A DNA stretch of 64,000 bases, taken from the NCBI GenBank assembly GCA_036936605.1, contig JAUPFV010000004.1, positions 288,466,009 through 288,530,008 of the forward strand, read 5' to 3'. The translations under genes and the position numbers were made by a program. The DNA comes from Limnanthes douglasii subsp. nivea. Its lineage: Eukaryota > Streptophyta > Magnoliopsida > Brassicales > Limnanthaceae. Within the stretch, counting starts at the first letter, position 1; every line of letters begins with the position of its first letter. Under the pieces are notes generated by a model that was given only the letters and a program-made list of their open reading frames with translations, was not told the origin of the DNA and searched no databases. This document shows, in pieces, positions 31,690 through 44,571 of this stretch.

Positions 31690-34290
31690 TAAACAAGTTA
31701 TCTTTGATATTACATCATGAATAAAAAAATACATGAAATCTATATCATTTATCCACTCATGGTATATCTAGTTCCATGTAAGATGTATCATGCTTTGACT
31801 ATCGCAAAATATGTTTATGGTAGTTTAATCCAAACTCAAATCTGTCATTGCCTCATTGGATGTCTTTGTTACAACCATCTTTTCGACTTCTGTTGTAGAA
31901 ATATCTAAAATTGTTTGCAAATGTTCTTTCTAACTAATCATACTCCTAGCTAGAGTAAACACGTATCATTAAAAAAATTCACATTTCATCCATATCTCCT
32001 GCAAAATTAAAATCAATAAAACCAATCATTGATCCTGGAATATCGTTCAGTGATCCACCAACATCGGTATTGTTTAACTTAAACCAACATATGAAGTATC
32101 CTTAAGATACGTAAGTATCCATTTCGATGATTTCCAGTGTTCTTTCACACGACATCTCATGTACATGTGGACCATACTAACCGCATGTAAAACATCAAGA
32201 TGTGCGAACACATAGCAGACATGATGCTGCCAACTGTATTTGAGTATGGAATTTTTGAAATATGTTTCAACTCAAGATCGGCCACGATCGATCCTGCTTT
32301 AGATAAATTTCAATGAGTGACTAATGAGATTCTAACTGACTTGGTATCAAACATGTTGAACCGTTATAGTAATTTCTCAATGTATCTTTGTTGAGATAAG
32401 TGTAATGATCCTACAGTTTTGTTTATGATAATATCCATCTGTAGAGTCTTTTTTTCCTACCCAAATCATTCAACATACAATAATAATTAAACATAAAAAT
32501 CATCTAGAAATTTTATGAAGATACGCACAACTGTCATATGAACGCCTTATGAACTTATCGATACCATGAATGATCAAATCGTTTATATAATTTTTTAGGT
32601 TATTTTTTCAAACCATAAATAATTTATTAAAAATATAAACATTAGCCTCTATTTAGGTTCGATAAATATTTATGGTTGTCGCATGTATATTTATTCCTCT
32701 AATTCACTGTGTAGAAATGTAGTATTCACATCCAACTTCTCAATTTCTAAGTCTTTCAAAACTACTATGGTTAACTAAACTCGGATCGACCTGTGTTTTA
32801 CTATTAGAGAAAACACTTAATTGAAGCTGATTCATTATATTTGAATAAAACCCTTAGTGACTAGCCTTGCCTTGAAATGAGGTACCTTAACCCATAAATT
32901 ACCTTCTTTTATCTTGAATACTCATTCTAATACTTTTACCGTTTAAGATTAACAACAAGCTTTTGTGTTTGATTCTTATAAAAAGATTCAATATATTCCC
33001 CCATAACACCGATCCACCGATCTTCTTGTGAATGTGTTATAGCTTCTCTATAGCTACTAGGTTCGTGCATCTTAACTTTTTTTGTAACTGATATAGTGTA
33101 TGCAATTAAGTTCACTTACCTTTTTGGTAGTCTAATATCTCTTCTTTATGAGGCTATACTATAAGGTTTTTGTTTTGGTTCGGGTGCATCATCGTCACTA
33201 TCATCCGATGATGAAATTTCACCTCCTGATCCTGGATCCACCTCATAATTATTAGAATTATTGCACCTACTAGGAACCGATTCTACTTCAAGTTCCATTT
33301 GTTTACTCATAATTGACTTGTAGACTTATAACCTATATATTTTCCCAAAATAAGCAATAATCTCTACTTATGTAACAGAGGTGTCCCTGCCACATATGAT
33401 TTGGATCTTTCACGTCTCGTTTGTTACTCAGATGATGTTGTTACCACAACATCACCTACAACAACACTTCCATAAAGAATGTAAATCCCATTTTAAAAAA
33501 TGTCTTTCATACACACCAACGAGTCATTTTCCAGCTTGATTACACCAACGTATGCATGACACTTCTAAACTTGAGAGTCTAGCATTCTAATAGATATTAG
33601 GTTCATTTTCATCTCAAGAATATTTCAGCACGTTACGATTCTGACAACACCATCAAGCATGTTGGCCCTTACGTTACCGATTCCACCAACAATCCACGAA
33701 TGACTGTATCCCAAATACAATATTCATTGCATTGGTTTGAACTATTACACCACTGTTTGAACTCACACATGTGGTATGTAGTGACATTATCAAGTACCCA
33801 CGAGATTTTCCCATAGTTTAGAATCACATATAACACATCTTATGCACCTTTGTTGCCATTATCATTAGAATGATTCACATCTTCTACCAGGTTTGCAGCA
33901 TTTTCCATATTACTTACCTTCCTATATTTTAGCTTCAGACAATCTCTTCTATAGTGACTCTACTCACCGTATTCAAAATAGTTTGAATTCTTGAATTTTG
34001 ACTTGGATCGTCTCTAATTCTTCTTATATAAGGAACTCGTCTTATTTCTATATATTTCCCTAGTCATAAGGCACTCTCCTTCCCCTGATTATCTGGCTGA
34101 AACTATCTCAACTCTTTTGATTTCAGCACTATTTTGACATCTGCCACATATAGTTTATCATCGTCATACATGATGATATCCACAAAATTATAATAGAAAT
34201 GTGATAAAGATCTCAAAACAAACCAGGTTTGATTATCATTTTTGATTGTGATACCAATATTTTCTCAACCCATAAAATTTGAGCTAAAAA
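31690..34290 (-). pseudogene. Copia gag-pol relic lacking integrase
   Basis: Minus-strand blocks in order: gag LRSLSHFYYNFVDIIMYDDDKLYVADV (around 34230-34140, with a frame break); knuckle EYGESSHYRRDCLKLKYRK (around 33960); protease start WVLDNVTTYHM (33800); pre-integrase LENDSLVCMKD...NGIYILYGSVV (33540-33450). Then a linker with acidic DDSDDDAPEP (33200) and the RT start EPSSYREAITHSQEDRWIGVM (33060). RT tail: HLDVLHAVSMVHMYM, KEHWKSSKWILTYLKDTS (32200-32100). RNase H: IGFIDFNFAGDMDEM and CDSQSMIHLTWN (32010-31750). Many stops. The integrase catalytic core should sit between 33440 and 33390 and is deleted. Confidence 0.75.
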
Positions 34291-35459
34291 TATCAAGATG
34301 AACTCAATAATCCACCCGTTAAACAATAATATAAAATATAAATTGAACACAAAATATCAACGAAAATACAAAAAAAAATACTATGACTGCAAAAAGTTAA
34401 AAAAAGTTTTGAAAACAAAAATTATAAAGTATATTATTTTTATTATCAATCATCAAAACTTCCGAAACAATCATGATTTTGATTCGTTATCAACCATATT
34501 AAAGTTAAAAAGTTAGCCTGATATTCTAAAGAATCATGATTTTGAAAACAATATAAAACAACAGTTCTTTCATAGGCATTAAAAGTTGGCTTCGCGTAGC
34601 TCATCTACGATTTCAACTTGAGGACTAGGTCTTGAGCTTTTCGGATTTTCTTCTCCTACGCACAATTATTAAAGGAGAATAGCAATAAGAAAATAAAGGC
34701 AAACTTGTTTCGCTGACCTTTTTTACCAACACTTTAGTTTTAGTTATCTTTTCCAACTTTGTTTTTAATAATGTAAAATCGAAAATTCATTTCTCATTTA
34801 CATTTATACTTTTTTTTTTTTAAGTTTAGGTTTTATAATTCGTATTTAAAAATATAAATGTATTATTATACTATTTAAAAGTAACTTTAAACGAATGTAA
34901 GATTAAATAAAATAAATTAGAAAATAAAAAATCGAAGTTAGAGTATCCGATAAATATTTCAATTATGTGGTTAACAAATTTATTTTGATGAAACCTTTTT
35001 CACGTGTCATTGGAAAAAATATCGAATATGAAGTAATAAATATCTTGTCTAAATTATAGTTATATATTTTGTGTGTGGATTATAGTTTATAACGTTTTTA
35101 ATTGAATAAATTTGGTTGTTATACGTGACTCCGGTAGTATTGAACCATTGAATTATCCGAGAGTAATTTCATTTCAGAAGACTTTGAGTCACTTGTTGTT
35201 CTAAGAGCAGACTAAGAAGAAAAGTGCTACTTTTCCGTGGAGCTAGTCTTTCGTCATCCGATTCAATCTTTCAATTTGACTAAAAGACTTTATAGAATCA
35301 AAATTGGGTATTCTTGCTTTTAAATAAAATAATTTTAGATGATCTATTAGATCATTTGACATTGGTAGCCCAAGTAAATAAAGGACCTTTGATGTTGTTA
35401 CCTTTCAGTTTTTTCAGTTTTTTGTTTTTTGTTTATTTATCAGTTTTGGGAGAAGGAAG
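34291..35459. other. AT-rich stretch without recognised genes
   Basis: A 72-codon frame at 34298-34516 (Lys/Asn/Ile-rich) is what AT-rich DNA gives by chance and overlaps the copia gag end. The rest has no frame or repeat I can identify. Confidence 0.4.
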
Positions 35460-36960
35460 ATCTTTTACAGAGGATGAATGGAGGCTATAGAAGATACTAT
35501 TTTTTTTATGAGGAGTGATCTTTTTCAACATTGGCTAAGTCAGGATTAGAAGTGATTTTTTTTCCTAATCTATAGTTTGGAAAGCATCAAATATATCATT
35601 TTCATTGACATCTATGATGTTGGGATTGAGTTCAGAATTGGATTCAAGCGTCCAATACTTGTTTTTAGCAAGGTTTCTATGAAATTCTTCATCTAAATGA
35701 TTAGGTATTTTGATAATTTTTTGATTGAGAGGAATATAATTATATTTTTGAGGAACAACATGAAGTTGTATATTATTATTATCTTCATTGTTGAAGTTTT
35801 GGGAGAGTTATTGATTGATGAGGGATGGTTGTTATTCATTATGACTGATTTTACTTTTTTACCCACACCTCCTTCCGATGAGGTAAAATTAGAGGAGAAA
35901 TATAGTTTTCAGATTTAGCAGAATTAGGAGCACCTTTGAAGCAGACATGTGTGCCCCAAATGTTTACGAGTAAGACACTATTTTGGAAAGTCTCCATATG
36001 AGATGGCTTGCCAAAAACCTTCATCATCCTCAAAATCTATCCATAGTTTTGGGGGTAGAGTTTTGGAAATGTCAGATATAATCAGAGCTTTGAAATGGTT
36101 ATAACTAGCACTATTGAATATGTCAGATACTATCAGAGCTTTGAAATGATTATAACTGGCACAATTGAACGAAGGAACCCAGATTGACAAAGGCAATCCA
36201 ATTGCGTTTGCAATCTGGGTGACAGAATATTTGTTATATAGATACTCGAAAAGTTTAGGGAATGACACCCAGATTATAGTCTATGGTGACTCCACTATGG
36301 GATTAATATTATGTCTCCACTTAAGAAGCCGAGAGGGGAAGATACCTAATATGTGCACATTATGTTTCCAAATTTGTAATACATCCTCAAGATTATCTAA
36401 TTCATGAATATATGCATGTAATCTGAGGCATATATGTTAAGACTTCTATTAGGTTAAAAGAATGCATGTATGATTTAAAGTCAACTAAGCTAGGTTTGTT
36501 ATAAGAAAATTTTGGAATTAATGTATATTTAGAGTTTAAGAAGATATTGATTATCTGAGTATTTGAAGATTACTATTCTTTCGTTGTCCTTCGATTGGAA
36601 TTCGATTTTTTCATGAAAGAAGGACTTCTCTGTTGGCTTCAACACCTTTGTGAATAACATTTGCACATAATTTCTTTTTATGTTTTGATCTTGGTATGAG
36701 TTAGAGGTTTCTTCAAAAATAAGGTTGATAGGATACACCAATTTGAGACTTCCATTGGAAGAACCTTGAATGAGTGGAAATGGGTCTTCTAATGATGTTG
36801 CTTCTGCTAGAACATTGGCTTCCTGTTGATTTGGGAATCCTGATTCGTTGGATTCTTGTTTAGCATTTGGTTTTGATGTGGTTGAGTTGAGAATTGAGGT
36901 TTTTACCGGTATTTTCTTTCAAACTTGTTCGAATCAATCTTGAAGCAAGACAAAGTTGAT
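35460..36960 (-). pseudogene. LINE ORF1 relic (DUF4283 / CCHC type)
   Basis: The minus strand contains LFEYLYNKYSVTQIANAIGLPLSIW, then KALIVSDISKTLPPKLWIDF and GFWQAISYGDFP, followed by a knuckle-like C.TRKHLGHTCLLQRC. This is the pattern of plant L1-type ORF1 proteins (DUF4283 followed by a CCHC knuckle), which bind RNA in the LINE particle. An upstream block (36741-36529) has FKYSDNQYLLKL. The frame is interrupted by stops and a 51-bp tandem duplication. No matching ORF2 lies to the left, so it is a fragment. Confidence 0.55.
36069..36170 (+). repeat. 51-bp tandem duplication
   Basis: 36069-36119 and 36120-36170 are two copies beginning ATGTCAGATA and ending near ATTGAA, with about five differences. 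It duplicates part of the LINE ORF1 relic (NSASYNHFKALI appears twice in the minus-strand translation). Confidence 0.9.
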
Positions 36961-37560
36961 TAGAGGGGTTAGTTATCAATTAAGAAATGAAAATTCTAGG
37001 GCTTAAAACCTGATTTGAGGCTTAAAAAAAGAAATGAGAGAGCATCTCGCTTTTTTTAATATTGAAATCGGAAAAATATGATATATTAAAAGAATAGAAT
37101 ATTTTTAAACACAAGTTATAAATTGAACCGTAATAAAATGATAATTTTTTCTAAACAAATTTAAAATTTTAATAATATCCCAACTATTGTATATTAGGAT
37201 AATTGGTTTTCAACTACCCTTTATAACCTGGGTTTCCGATATATAAATTCAAATGATTGACTAATCTATTGATACTTCGATTTCTTTATCCTTAAAACAA
37301 TTACGAAAAATCAATTTTTTAGAATTTAACAAGTTCAAATACTCTTTGGTTCTTCTCCTCTCTCAAGAATGGAATTCTTGAAACTGCATCAAAGAAGAAA
37401 ACTTGTCTTCTCCTGCTAATCTCTCCTGCTATTGCTCTGTTTCGCTTCTTATCAATATTCTTGCAATGATCACCTATGAAAATGAAATTTTTGATGAGGA
37501 AGAATATATTGTTCTCCCATAAAACACATAGGAAAAACACCTGCAAATATAGAAGGCAAG

Positions 37561-38744
37561 ATGAAATCCTATGCTGAAATCGTCAATCCCAATATTCATA
37601 ATACTTTCCCTGATTTAAAACTTGCAAGAATTCAAGAAAAAGACAATCATATATCCTTTAAGTACTGTCAAGAAATTCACACTGGCTCATTCAGAAATAA
37701 AAAATCACGTTAGTTGGCAAATTCTCAACTAGTCTTCCGAAAAACTGATTCTTAACGATTTTTTTGAATTCGTTCAAATTCAAGGGAGTCTATAATATGG
37801 AGATAAAAGAATCTTATCATATTATTTTTGAGTTTGATCTCAAGGAATACGTTTTCAAATTCTGGACAAGAAGTATGTGGACAGTTGGTGATTCGATGAT
37901 GAGGGACTCCAGATTTCAACATTAAGAGAGAAATTGTTATTTCCTTAATTTGGACTAGGATTGAAAAAATCCTAGAGTATCTATTTAATATGAATGACAA
38001 TGCAACTACTATTGGAGATCCATATAAAATCATCGTTCCAGAAAAAAAAACAAAGGATCCAAAAATGTTTGTTATGCCCTTATCGAACTAGATGTTTTCA
38101 AAAGACTTCATCATAGATTCAGGATTGGTTTTGAAAAGAACAAAGGCTGTTAGATTTCACTTATTTACAAAAATCTTCCATCCTACTGTAACTTTTGTTA
38201 TCATTTGGGTCATGCTCACTCAGATTGCAAGAAAGCCCAGAAAATGAAAGCTACCAAGAATACAGAGTTTGAAAATGTCGAAAATGATACTCAATCAAAA
38301 GAGAATCAAGCTAATATAACTCAATCCAAGAACAAACTCAATATTACTCAAGTTGGTAAATTTTACAGACCCAAAATAAAATCTATTGTTATCTATACAT
38401 CTCAAGATATTCGAGAGGAGGAAGAAAACAAGATTAAGAGTGACAATCATGAAAAATAAAGTCTTGAATATTCTCCAGATCAGGAAATCTCTAAGACTAC
38501 AATTATACAATCATCTAATAATCCTGAAGACATGGATGTTATTGAAGCTCTCCAGACTCTTAAACAAGGATTTGTTCACATCAGTTCTCTGGGCTATGAA
38601 AATTTATGCAACGGTAGAAACTCTCCTGACCCTGACAACATTGGTAGCACCCCAAAAACTCCTATCATGAAGGCTCCTTCAACATCTCCTGAACCAAAAT
38701 TCAATGAGATCCTGCATAAGAAATTCAAATCAGCAAAGAAATAG
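37561..38744 (+). pseudogene. LINE ORF1 (DUF4283 plus CCHC knuckle)
   Basis: Starts MKSYAEIVNPNIHNTFPDLKL. A DUF4283-like segment with YNMEIKESYHIIFEFDLKEYVFKFW is followed by VCYALIELDVFKRLHHRFRI and the knuckle CNFCYHLGHAHSDCKK (about 38190-38235). A Lys/Asn-rich C-terminus ends at TAG 38742. Stops and frameshifts occur between 37700 and 38190. It would encode the RNA-binding chaperone of the LINE ribonucleoprotein. Confidence 0.7.
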
Positions 38745-38820
38745 AAGAAACCAAGCAAACTTATTATCAAATCCCTTAAGTACTCAAGGAACAACAAAAA
38801 CTCCAAATCTCTTTCAGATA

Positions 38821-41800
38821 ATGATAAAACTTATTAACTGGAATGTTAGAGGGATTTACAACAATTTAAGTATGGGTAGGTTGAAGACAATGGTTAATAA
38901 ATAGAATGTCAAGATGTTAGCCATTCAAGATCCTATGGTCAGCAAATACAAATTGAAGGAGATTTCTTTGAGGCTTAATTTTACTAGTTTTACTTCCAAC
39001 ATAGCTAACAATATATAGGTGTTCTGGAAGTATGGTATTAATGTTGATTCCCTTATCAACCAAGACCAGTTTATTTATCTTGAAGTTACTTACCCTGGTC
39101 TTGTTAACATTTTTAATCTTACTATCATTTATGCAAAGTGTAACAGACTGAAGAGGATGGACTTATGGAACCAATTGAGAAGTGGGAGACTATAATTTTG
39201 TTACCACTAATAATGAGCAAATCAGTTGCATTGTCTTGTGCCAGAGTAGCATCAACGACTTCGATGATTTTATTAATGATTTCCAGCTTGAAGATGTTGG
39301 GTATGCTGGCAAAAAGTTTACCTGAAATAGGAATATGAAATGGAAAAGGTTAGACCATGCAATGTTCGATAATAATTGGTCCAACAATTTCATCAGAACG
39401 CAGGTTCTTCACATGGTCAGAACTTGTTCTGGCCATGCTCCTCTTCTATTGTTTTATCCAATACATCTAATAATACAATTAACATCAAGAAAAGTTATAA
39501 ATTTTTAAATTCGTGGATTAATGATGAAAGCTTTTGAAGTACTGTTAAACAGAATTAGAACATCAAGTTGAAGAGTCAGCGTAGCCAAGTTTTCTGACAC
39601 AAGGAGTGGAATGTAAATCACTTTGGTAACATTTTCTCTAAAGTCAAAGATACTGAAGAGTCTATCAAGATCAAAGAAATTAAGCATCAAACTGAAAAAA
39701 GCCCCGAGTCTAATTCTGAGCTTGATAAAGCTAATAGTTTAGACATAAAGCCCTCATGATTAAAGCTGATTTCTGGAAACAAAAAACTTATATCAGCTCG
39801 TTAAGAGATGGTGACAAGAATTATAAGCTCTATCATGTTTTTGTTTCTAAAATAAGAAGAAATAATATGATAAAGGGCATCAAAGAGGACAACAAATGGA
39901 TTACTGATTCTGATGATATCTGCAAATCTGCAGAGAAATATTTTAACACCATTCTAAACTCTAATCCTTACAACAATCAAGAAGATGAGCAGCAAATCTT
40001 AAATGACAGTATCTTTGAAAATATCCCAAGCCTTGTGAGTATTGAATATAATGATATTTTATTGAAATCTACTAATGAGGAGGAAGTCTGGACCACTATT
40101 TCTAAGATGAATTCTGATAGTGCTGCTGGGATCGACGGGTTTAACATCACTTTTTACAAGACTTGTTGGATGATTATTAAAGAGGATCTTTGTATTTCTC
40201 TTAATGTTTTTCTTCAGGACTACCCTATTCCCCATGGTATCTTTGCTACGGGTATTTGTTTGATCCCCAAAACCAATAATCCTTCTTCATGGAACAACTA
40301 CAGGCCTATTGGTCTTTTTCTCTATTCTCAATAGAATTTTATAAGCTGATTAATACAAGGCTGGCTAATATTCTTCCTAAGATTATCTCTCATAACCAGG
40401 GTGATTTTGTGAAGAATAGATTTGTTCACAAGAACATCCTAATTGCTAAAGAGTTAATTTTTTATCTCAATAGAAAACTAAAAATTGGAAACTTGAAGAT
40501 TCAACTTGACATGTCAAAATCTTTTGACATGATATCTCTCTCATTTCATTCAAAAGTTCTATTGTCTTTTGGTTTCTCTACTGATTTCATCAAACTCGTT
40601 AAAACTTTAACTATGAATGCTCACATATGTCTGCTTATTAATGGTGGAGTCTATAGATACTTTAATCCTAAGAGAGGTCTAAGGCAGGGGGATCCTTTGT
40701 ACCAAGCCTCTTCATAATAAGAGAGGAAGTATTAATCAGGGACTTACATCATCTGTTCATTTCTAATAAGAAGATGCAATTTACTTCTAGATCTAACTAT
40801 CTTGTCCCCAGTTTGGCGTTTGCGGGTGATATTCTGATTTTTACCAATAGGCTTCATTGTTTCATAAATAAGCTCAGCAAGTTTCTGGACAAGTATCAAC
40901 TGGTTTCTGGGAAATCTATCAGCAAGGATAAAACGAGATAATTATTTCTCATAGACTTCAGCAAAACAGGATAACTAACTTGGAAAGTCAACCTGGTTTT
41001 TCCAATTGACAGTCTACCTACCAATTATCTGGGTGTGACTTTAAGTAATAACAACAAATCCAACAATTACAATGCAATTCTTGATAAAGTTCATGAGAAA
41101 ATCTCAGCCTGGGAATGCAAGAATCTTTCTTATGGAGGGAGGCTGATGCTTATATCTTTAGTCCTGATGTATATTCCCTGCTACTGGATGCAAAACAGTA
41201 TTCTGCCCAATTGTATAATCAATAGACTATAGAATATTTTTAGCAGATTTCTTTGGAGATCTTCATTCTCTGAGAAGAACACACATTGGGCAAAATGGAA
41301 CTCTCTTTGTAAGCCTTTTGATGAAGGAGGTCTGAATATCAGAAAACTCTATGATATTCAGATCACCTTTTCTCAAAAGATTTGGTTCAATTTCAGAAAA
41401 AATGAAAGACTATGGTCTCAAATTATGCATAGCATTTATTCTTATAACAAGCATCCTCTTAAAGCTAATTATAATAGTTCTGGATCTTTAACATGGAAAA
41501 GACTTGCATTTATTAAAGAGTTAGCTGAGCCAAACATTAGATGGATTCTAGGAAATGGGAAGATGGATTTTTGGCTTGATGATTGGCATGATCAGGCTCC
41601 TATTAACAATGACAATAACAATTGGTACATTGAAGAAAAGGTGAATACTTTATGGAAAGGAAATCAATGGGATAACAACTTAATTTAGAGCTTCTTGTCT
41701 ACCTCGCGAATGAATCAGATCAACAGGTTTAGTATCAACCCATCTAGAAAAGACACTATGGTATGGAAGGTTTCTTCAGACCTTAACTTTAATATGAAAC

Positions 41801-42770
41801 AAACTTAGAATTTAAATAGACATCACTTTAATCAATCTAGCCTATTCAAGAAGATTTGTTCAAACTTTATTCCTAGAAAATTTTCATTTCTTCTTTGGAA
41901 AGTTCTTATAAATTATATCCCCACTGACTCGATATTGTAGAGGAGATATTTAAGCTTAGCTTCTAAATGTCAGTTCTGCAATAACAGGGAATATATCAAT
42001 CACTTATTCTTAAACTGTAACTTCTCGTGGCAAATTCGGAACTACTTTGGTGATCTTTTTAATGTTAATTCTAGTAGGCATATGAGTCTAACTCGTGTAA
42101 TCAAGAACTGGTATTGGTTCTCTGATAAGAATACTCATATAACGTATCTTATTCCTCATGTAATTTGCTGGATTATCTGGAAAAATCGCAACAATACTAA
42201 GTTTAATGGCGACTACGATTCTCCTAATAATGCAATTCGATCTATTAAAAGAATAATTGTGGATTTGACATCACTAATATCTTCAACAGAAAGCTCTGGT
42301 CTAACGTGATTAATGCAGGATATTCATTGGGCTGTCTATCAGCTAGTAGTAGTAAAATCAGAATATCTTACCTCAAATGGTTGGCCCCAAAGGAAGACAA
42401 AATTAAAATGAATGTCGATGTTGCTTGCTCTAATACCGGGGAAGCCAGTGGAAATATTATCTTCAGAGACAACTTACGTAACATCATTCTTTGCTCTGGT
42501 AATACCTTTGGAAAGCTATCTCCATTAATGGCTAAGTCGAGAGTTCTTATGGATGAGCTTCTTATCTGTAAGAACAACAACTGGTCAAATATCGATATAT
42601 AATCTGATTGCCAGATTCTTATTAATTTGCTAAGCTTCGGTATTGTTCCATGGTACCTGGATCCTCTCCTAAAAATTTGCATAAGTTTTTGCTCAAACAT
42701 GTCTGTCAAATACATCTCCAAAATCCAAAATCAAGCAGCTGATTGGCTCACGAGATGGACTCTGAGATGA
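38821..42770 (+). pseudogene. LINE ORF2: endonuclease, RT, zf-RVT, RNase H
   Basis: ATG 38821 opens MIKLINWNVRGIYNN, the N-terminal motif of APE-type LINE endonucleases. The endonuclease runs to about 39500 with stops. RT: LRDGDKNYKLYHVF, SAAGIDGFNITFYKTCW, NNYRPIGL, FVKNRFVHKNILIAKEL, QLDMSKSFDM, RGLRQGDPL (40680), then a frameshift and LAFAGDILIF, where FADD has become FAGD. Next come LPTNYLGVTL and WECKNLSYGGRLMLI. A zf-RVT-like region (CQFCNNREYINHLFLNC) lies at 41970-42015 and a type I RNase H at 42390-42765 (MNVDVACSN...AADWLTRW). The RT active-site loss alone would inactivate it. Confidence 0.85.
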
Positions 42771-43190
42771 AGACAAGATTACCTTAACTCAATTTCAAGT
42801 TCCTAATCACCTTCAAGCTATTGTTCTTTAAGAAAGCTTAGGTCTTTGATATATAAATCTGATATCTGAATAACATTTTGGTTGTTTCTTAGATAACTTT
42901 CTCTGTGTTTTTTCAATTTTCCAGATTCTGGTCAAGGTGAGAGTTAAAGAAGGCAAAGAAGGTGAAAAGGAAGATTAGAATTTCAATGGAGTTACATTTC
43001 AACGAGTTTAGTAGCTATAAGAAGAAGCTTTAGAATTGTTTGGCTCTTAAATTTCAAATAGAAAAGATAGTCTGAAATCATGGCACCTGTTTTATTTTCA
43101 TTTTGATGTAATTTGATTTCGGTCTCTCAATTGTATTAAAGCTCCCGGTTCGCCCTCAATTTTGATAAAAGTTACATTTTAATTATAAAA

Positions 43191-43848
43191 AAATGTTCAA
43201 ATACACTTTTGATATATATATTTATATATATATATATATATATATAAAGTAAAGCTTAAATATATGTTTTTAATAAACTGAAAACTTCTTATAAATATAA
43301 ATGAAAAATAAAAACTAATTTATAAAAAATAAATAATTGAAATATTAGCAGCGTCTGAAACCAGAGAAAGAGTCATTAGTGTGACATATGTTTTTTTTTT
43401 AATTCCAGCCCATCAATAGTTAGTACGAATGGAAATGCTCTTTCTTGTCTGCCAGTTGATTATATAATTATTAAATTATTAAAAAGTAGAATAAATATTT
43501 TTCCAACAATTAGCATATTGGAATCGAAGATATGGTACCAAAATTAGACTATAATTGTTGGTTGTGAGCTAATTAGACTTTAATTGTTGGTTGTGAGCTA
43601 ATCACACTAAGTGGGTGAGAACAAAATGTCTAATCCCTAAAAACTTTAATACAGAATATAGTGCTTACTCTAAGTTCGCATATAATCCTCCACTTACTCC
43701 GAAATCTCCAAATAAATTTTATATATAAATCGTTTAGATACCAGATTTAGCCGGAGATAGATTTCTAAATAGATTATAGCACCTGACATTACAGATTTAA
43801 TAGTAGTGAAATTGTCTGACTATACGTTTTTTTAAATTATGTGACTAT
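43191..43848. other. AT-rich stretch with microsatellite and small duplication
   Basis: (TA)n with a TTT interruption at 43211-43246. A 29-bp unit starting ATTAGACT is repeated at 43543-43571 and 43572-43600 with one difference. No genes. Confidence 0.7.
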
Positions 43849-44383
43849 ACTTTTTTTTTTAATTTTTCTGAAAGAATCCGCAGCCGCTACTCAATGAGTG
43901 CGCACAGAGTAAGTTATCAGTCTGACACAATAGTCTGCAAACCACCAGAAGGTAAACCATATAAAATGACAAATCCCACAATGTGACAGACTCAGTTTTT
44001 TTTTGGAGGGAATTCGCAGCAGCTATGTAACGAGTTCGCACAGAGTAAACCTTCAGTCTGACACAATAGTCTGCAAACCAACGCCAAAAGGTAAACCACA
44101 CAAAATGACAAATCACACAATGTGAGAGGCTCAGCTTTTTTCGGAGGGAATCCGCAACCACTACTCAACGAGTGCGCACAGAGTAAACCCTCAAACTGAC
44201 GCAATGGCCTGCAAACCAACGCTAATGCGATGGCCTGCAAACCAACGCCAGAAGGTAAACCACACAAAGTGACAAAGCACACAAAGTGACACACTCAGCC
44301 AAAAAAGCGTTTGTAGAAGGCCTCGATCTCATGACCATTGGTCACAAGCATGTCTTACTCTACCAACTCGGCTACTCATTGGA
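43849..44383 (-). mobile_element. tRNA-derived SINE with three tandem body units
   Basis: The minus strand starts with a tRNA-like head. The A box is TAGCCGAGTTGGTAGAG (44374-44358) and the B box GGTCATGAGATCGAGG (44336-44321). The body unit of about 136 bp follows three times (about 44305-44142, 44141-44006, 44005-43867). Units are separated by short A-tracts and the last runs into a poly-A tail (plus-strand T run at 43851). The first unit also has an internal 26-bp duplication (GCAATGGCCTGCAAACC motif). GACTAT at 43843-43848 and 44384-44389 may be the target duplication. No protein is encoded. Confidence 0.75.
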
Positions 44384-44389
44384 GACTAT

Positions 44390-44562
44390 TTTTCTAATGT
44401 ATAATTGGTTTCTTTAAGAATTATTTAACAATAACTTTTTATTATATATTGTTTATAAAATTAATTTGTATGCATGTAGTTTTTATGTATGTTGATTAGT
44501 GAAATGTTGTCTAGTAGAAAATTATTTCTTCACTTTTTTTATTTTAGTTAAATGTTTAAAAG
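44390..44562. other. AT-rich spacer
   Basis: Short AT-rich stretch between the SINE and the foldback element. Nothing recognised. Confidence 0.5.
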
Positions 44563-44571
44563 TAAACTATA

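Larger units (their letters stand above)
31088..34290 (-). mobile_element. Decayed Ty1/copia retrotransposon
   Basis: Minus-strand element read from about 34290 (gag) to 31690 (end of RNase H), then a probable 3' LTR to 31088. The order gag, protease, pre-integrase, RT, RNase H is that of copia, not gypsy. Integrase is essentially missing. All frames are broken. The 5' LTR was not recognised. Confidence 0.75.
37320..43190 (+). mobile_element. Near full-length L1-type LINE
   Basis: Plus-strand non-LTR element: possible 5' UTR from about 37320, ORF1 from 37561, ORF2 from 38821 to a stop at 42768-42770, then a 3' UTR of about 400 bp. The 3' end reads GTATTAAAGCTCCCGGTTCGCC (as 43134-43154) shortly before an A-rich end near 43185, a common pattern in plant L1 elements. 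Domain content is complete (DUF4283, CCHC, endonuclease, RT, zf-RVT, RNase H), but several stops and frameshifts make it inactive. Confidence 0.8.

Noticed and set aside
44318..44383. Possible tRNA gene
   Set aside because: A and B boxes are present, but no full cloverleaf or acceptor stem is evident, and the sequence leads directly into SINE body units. It is a SINE head.
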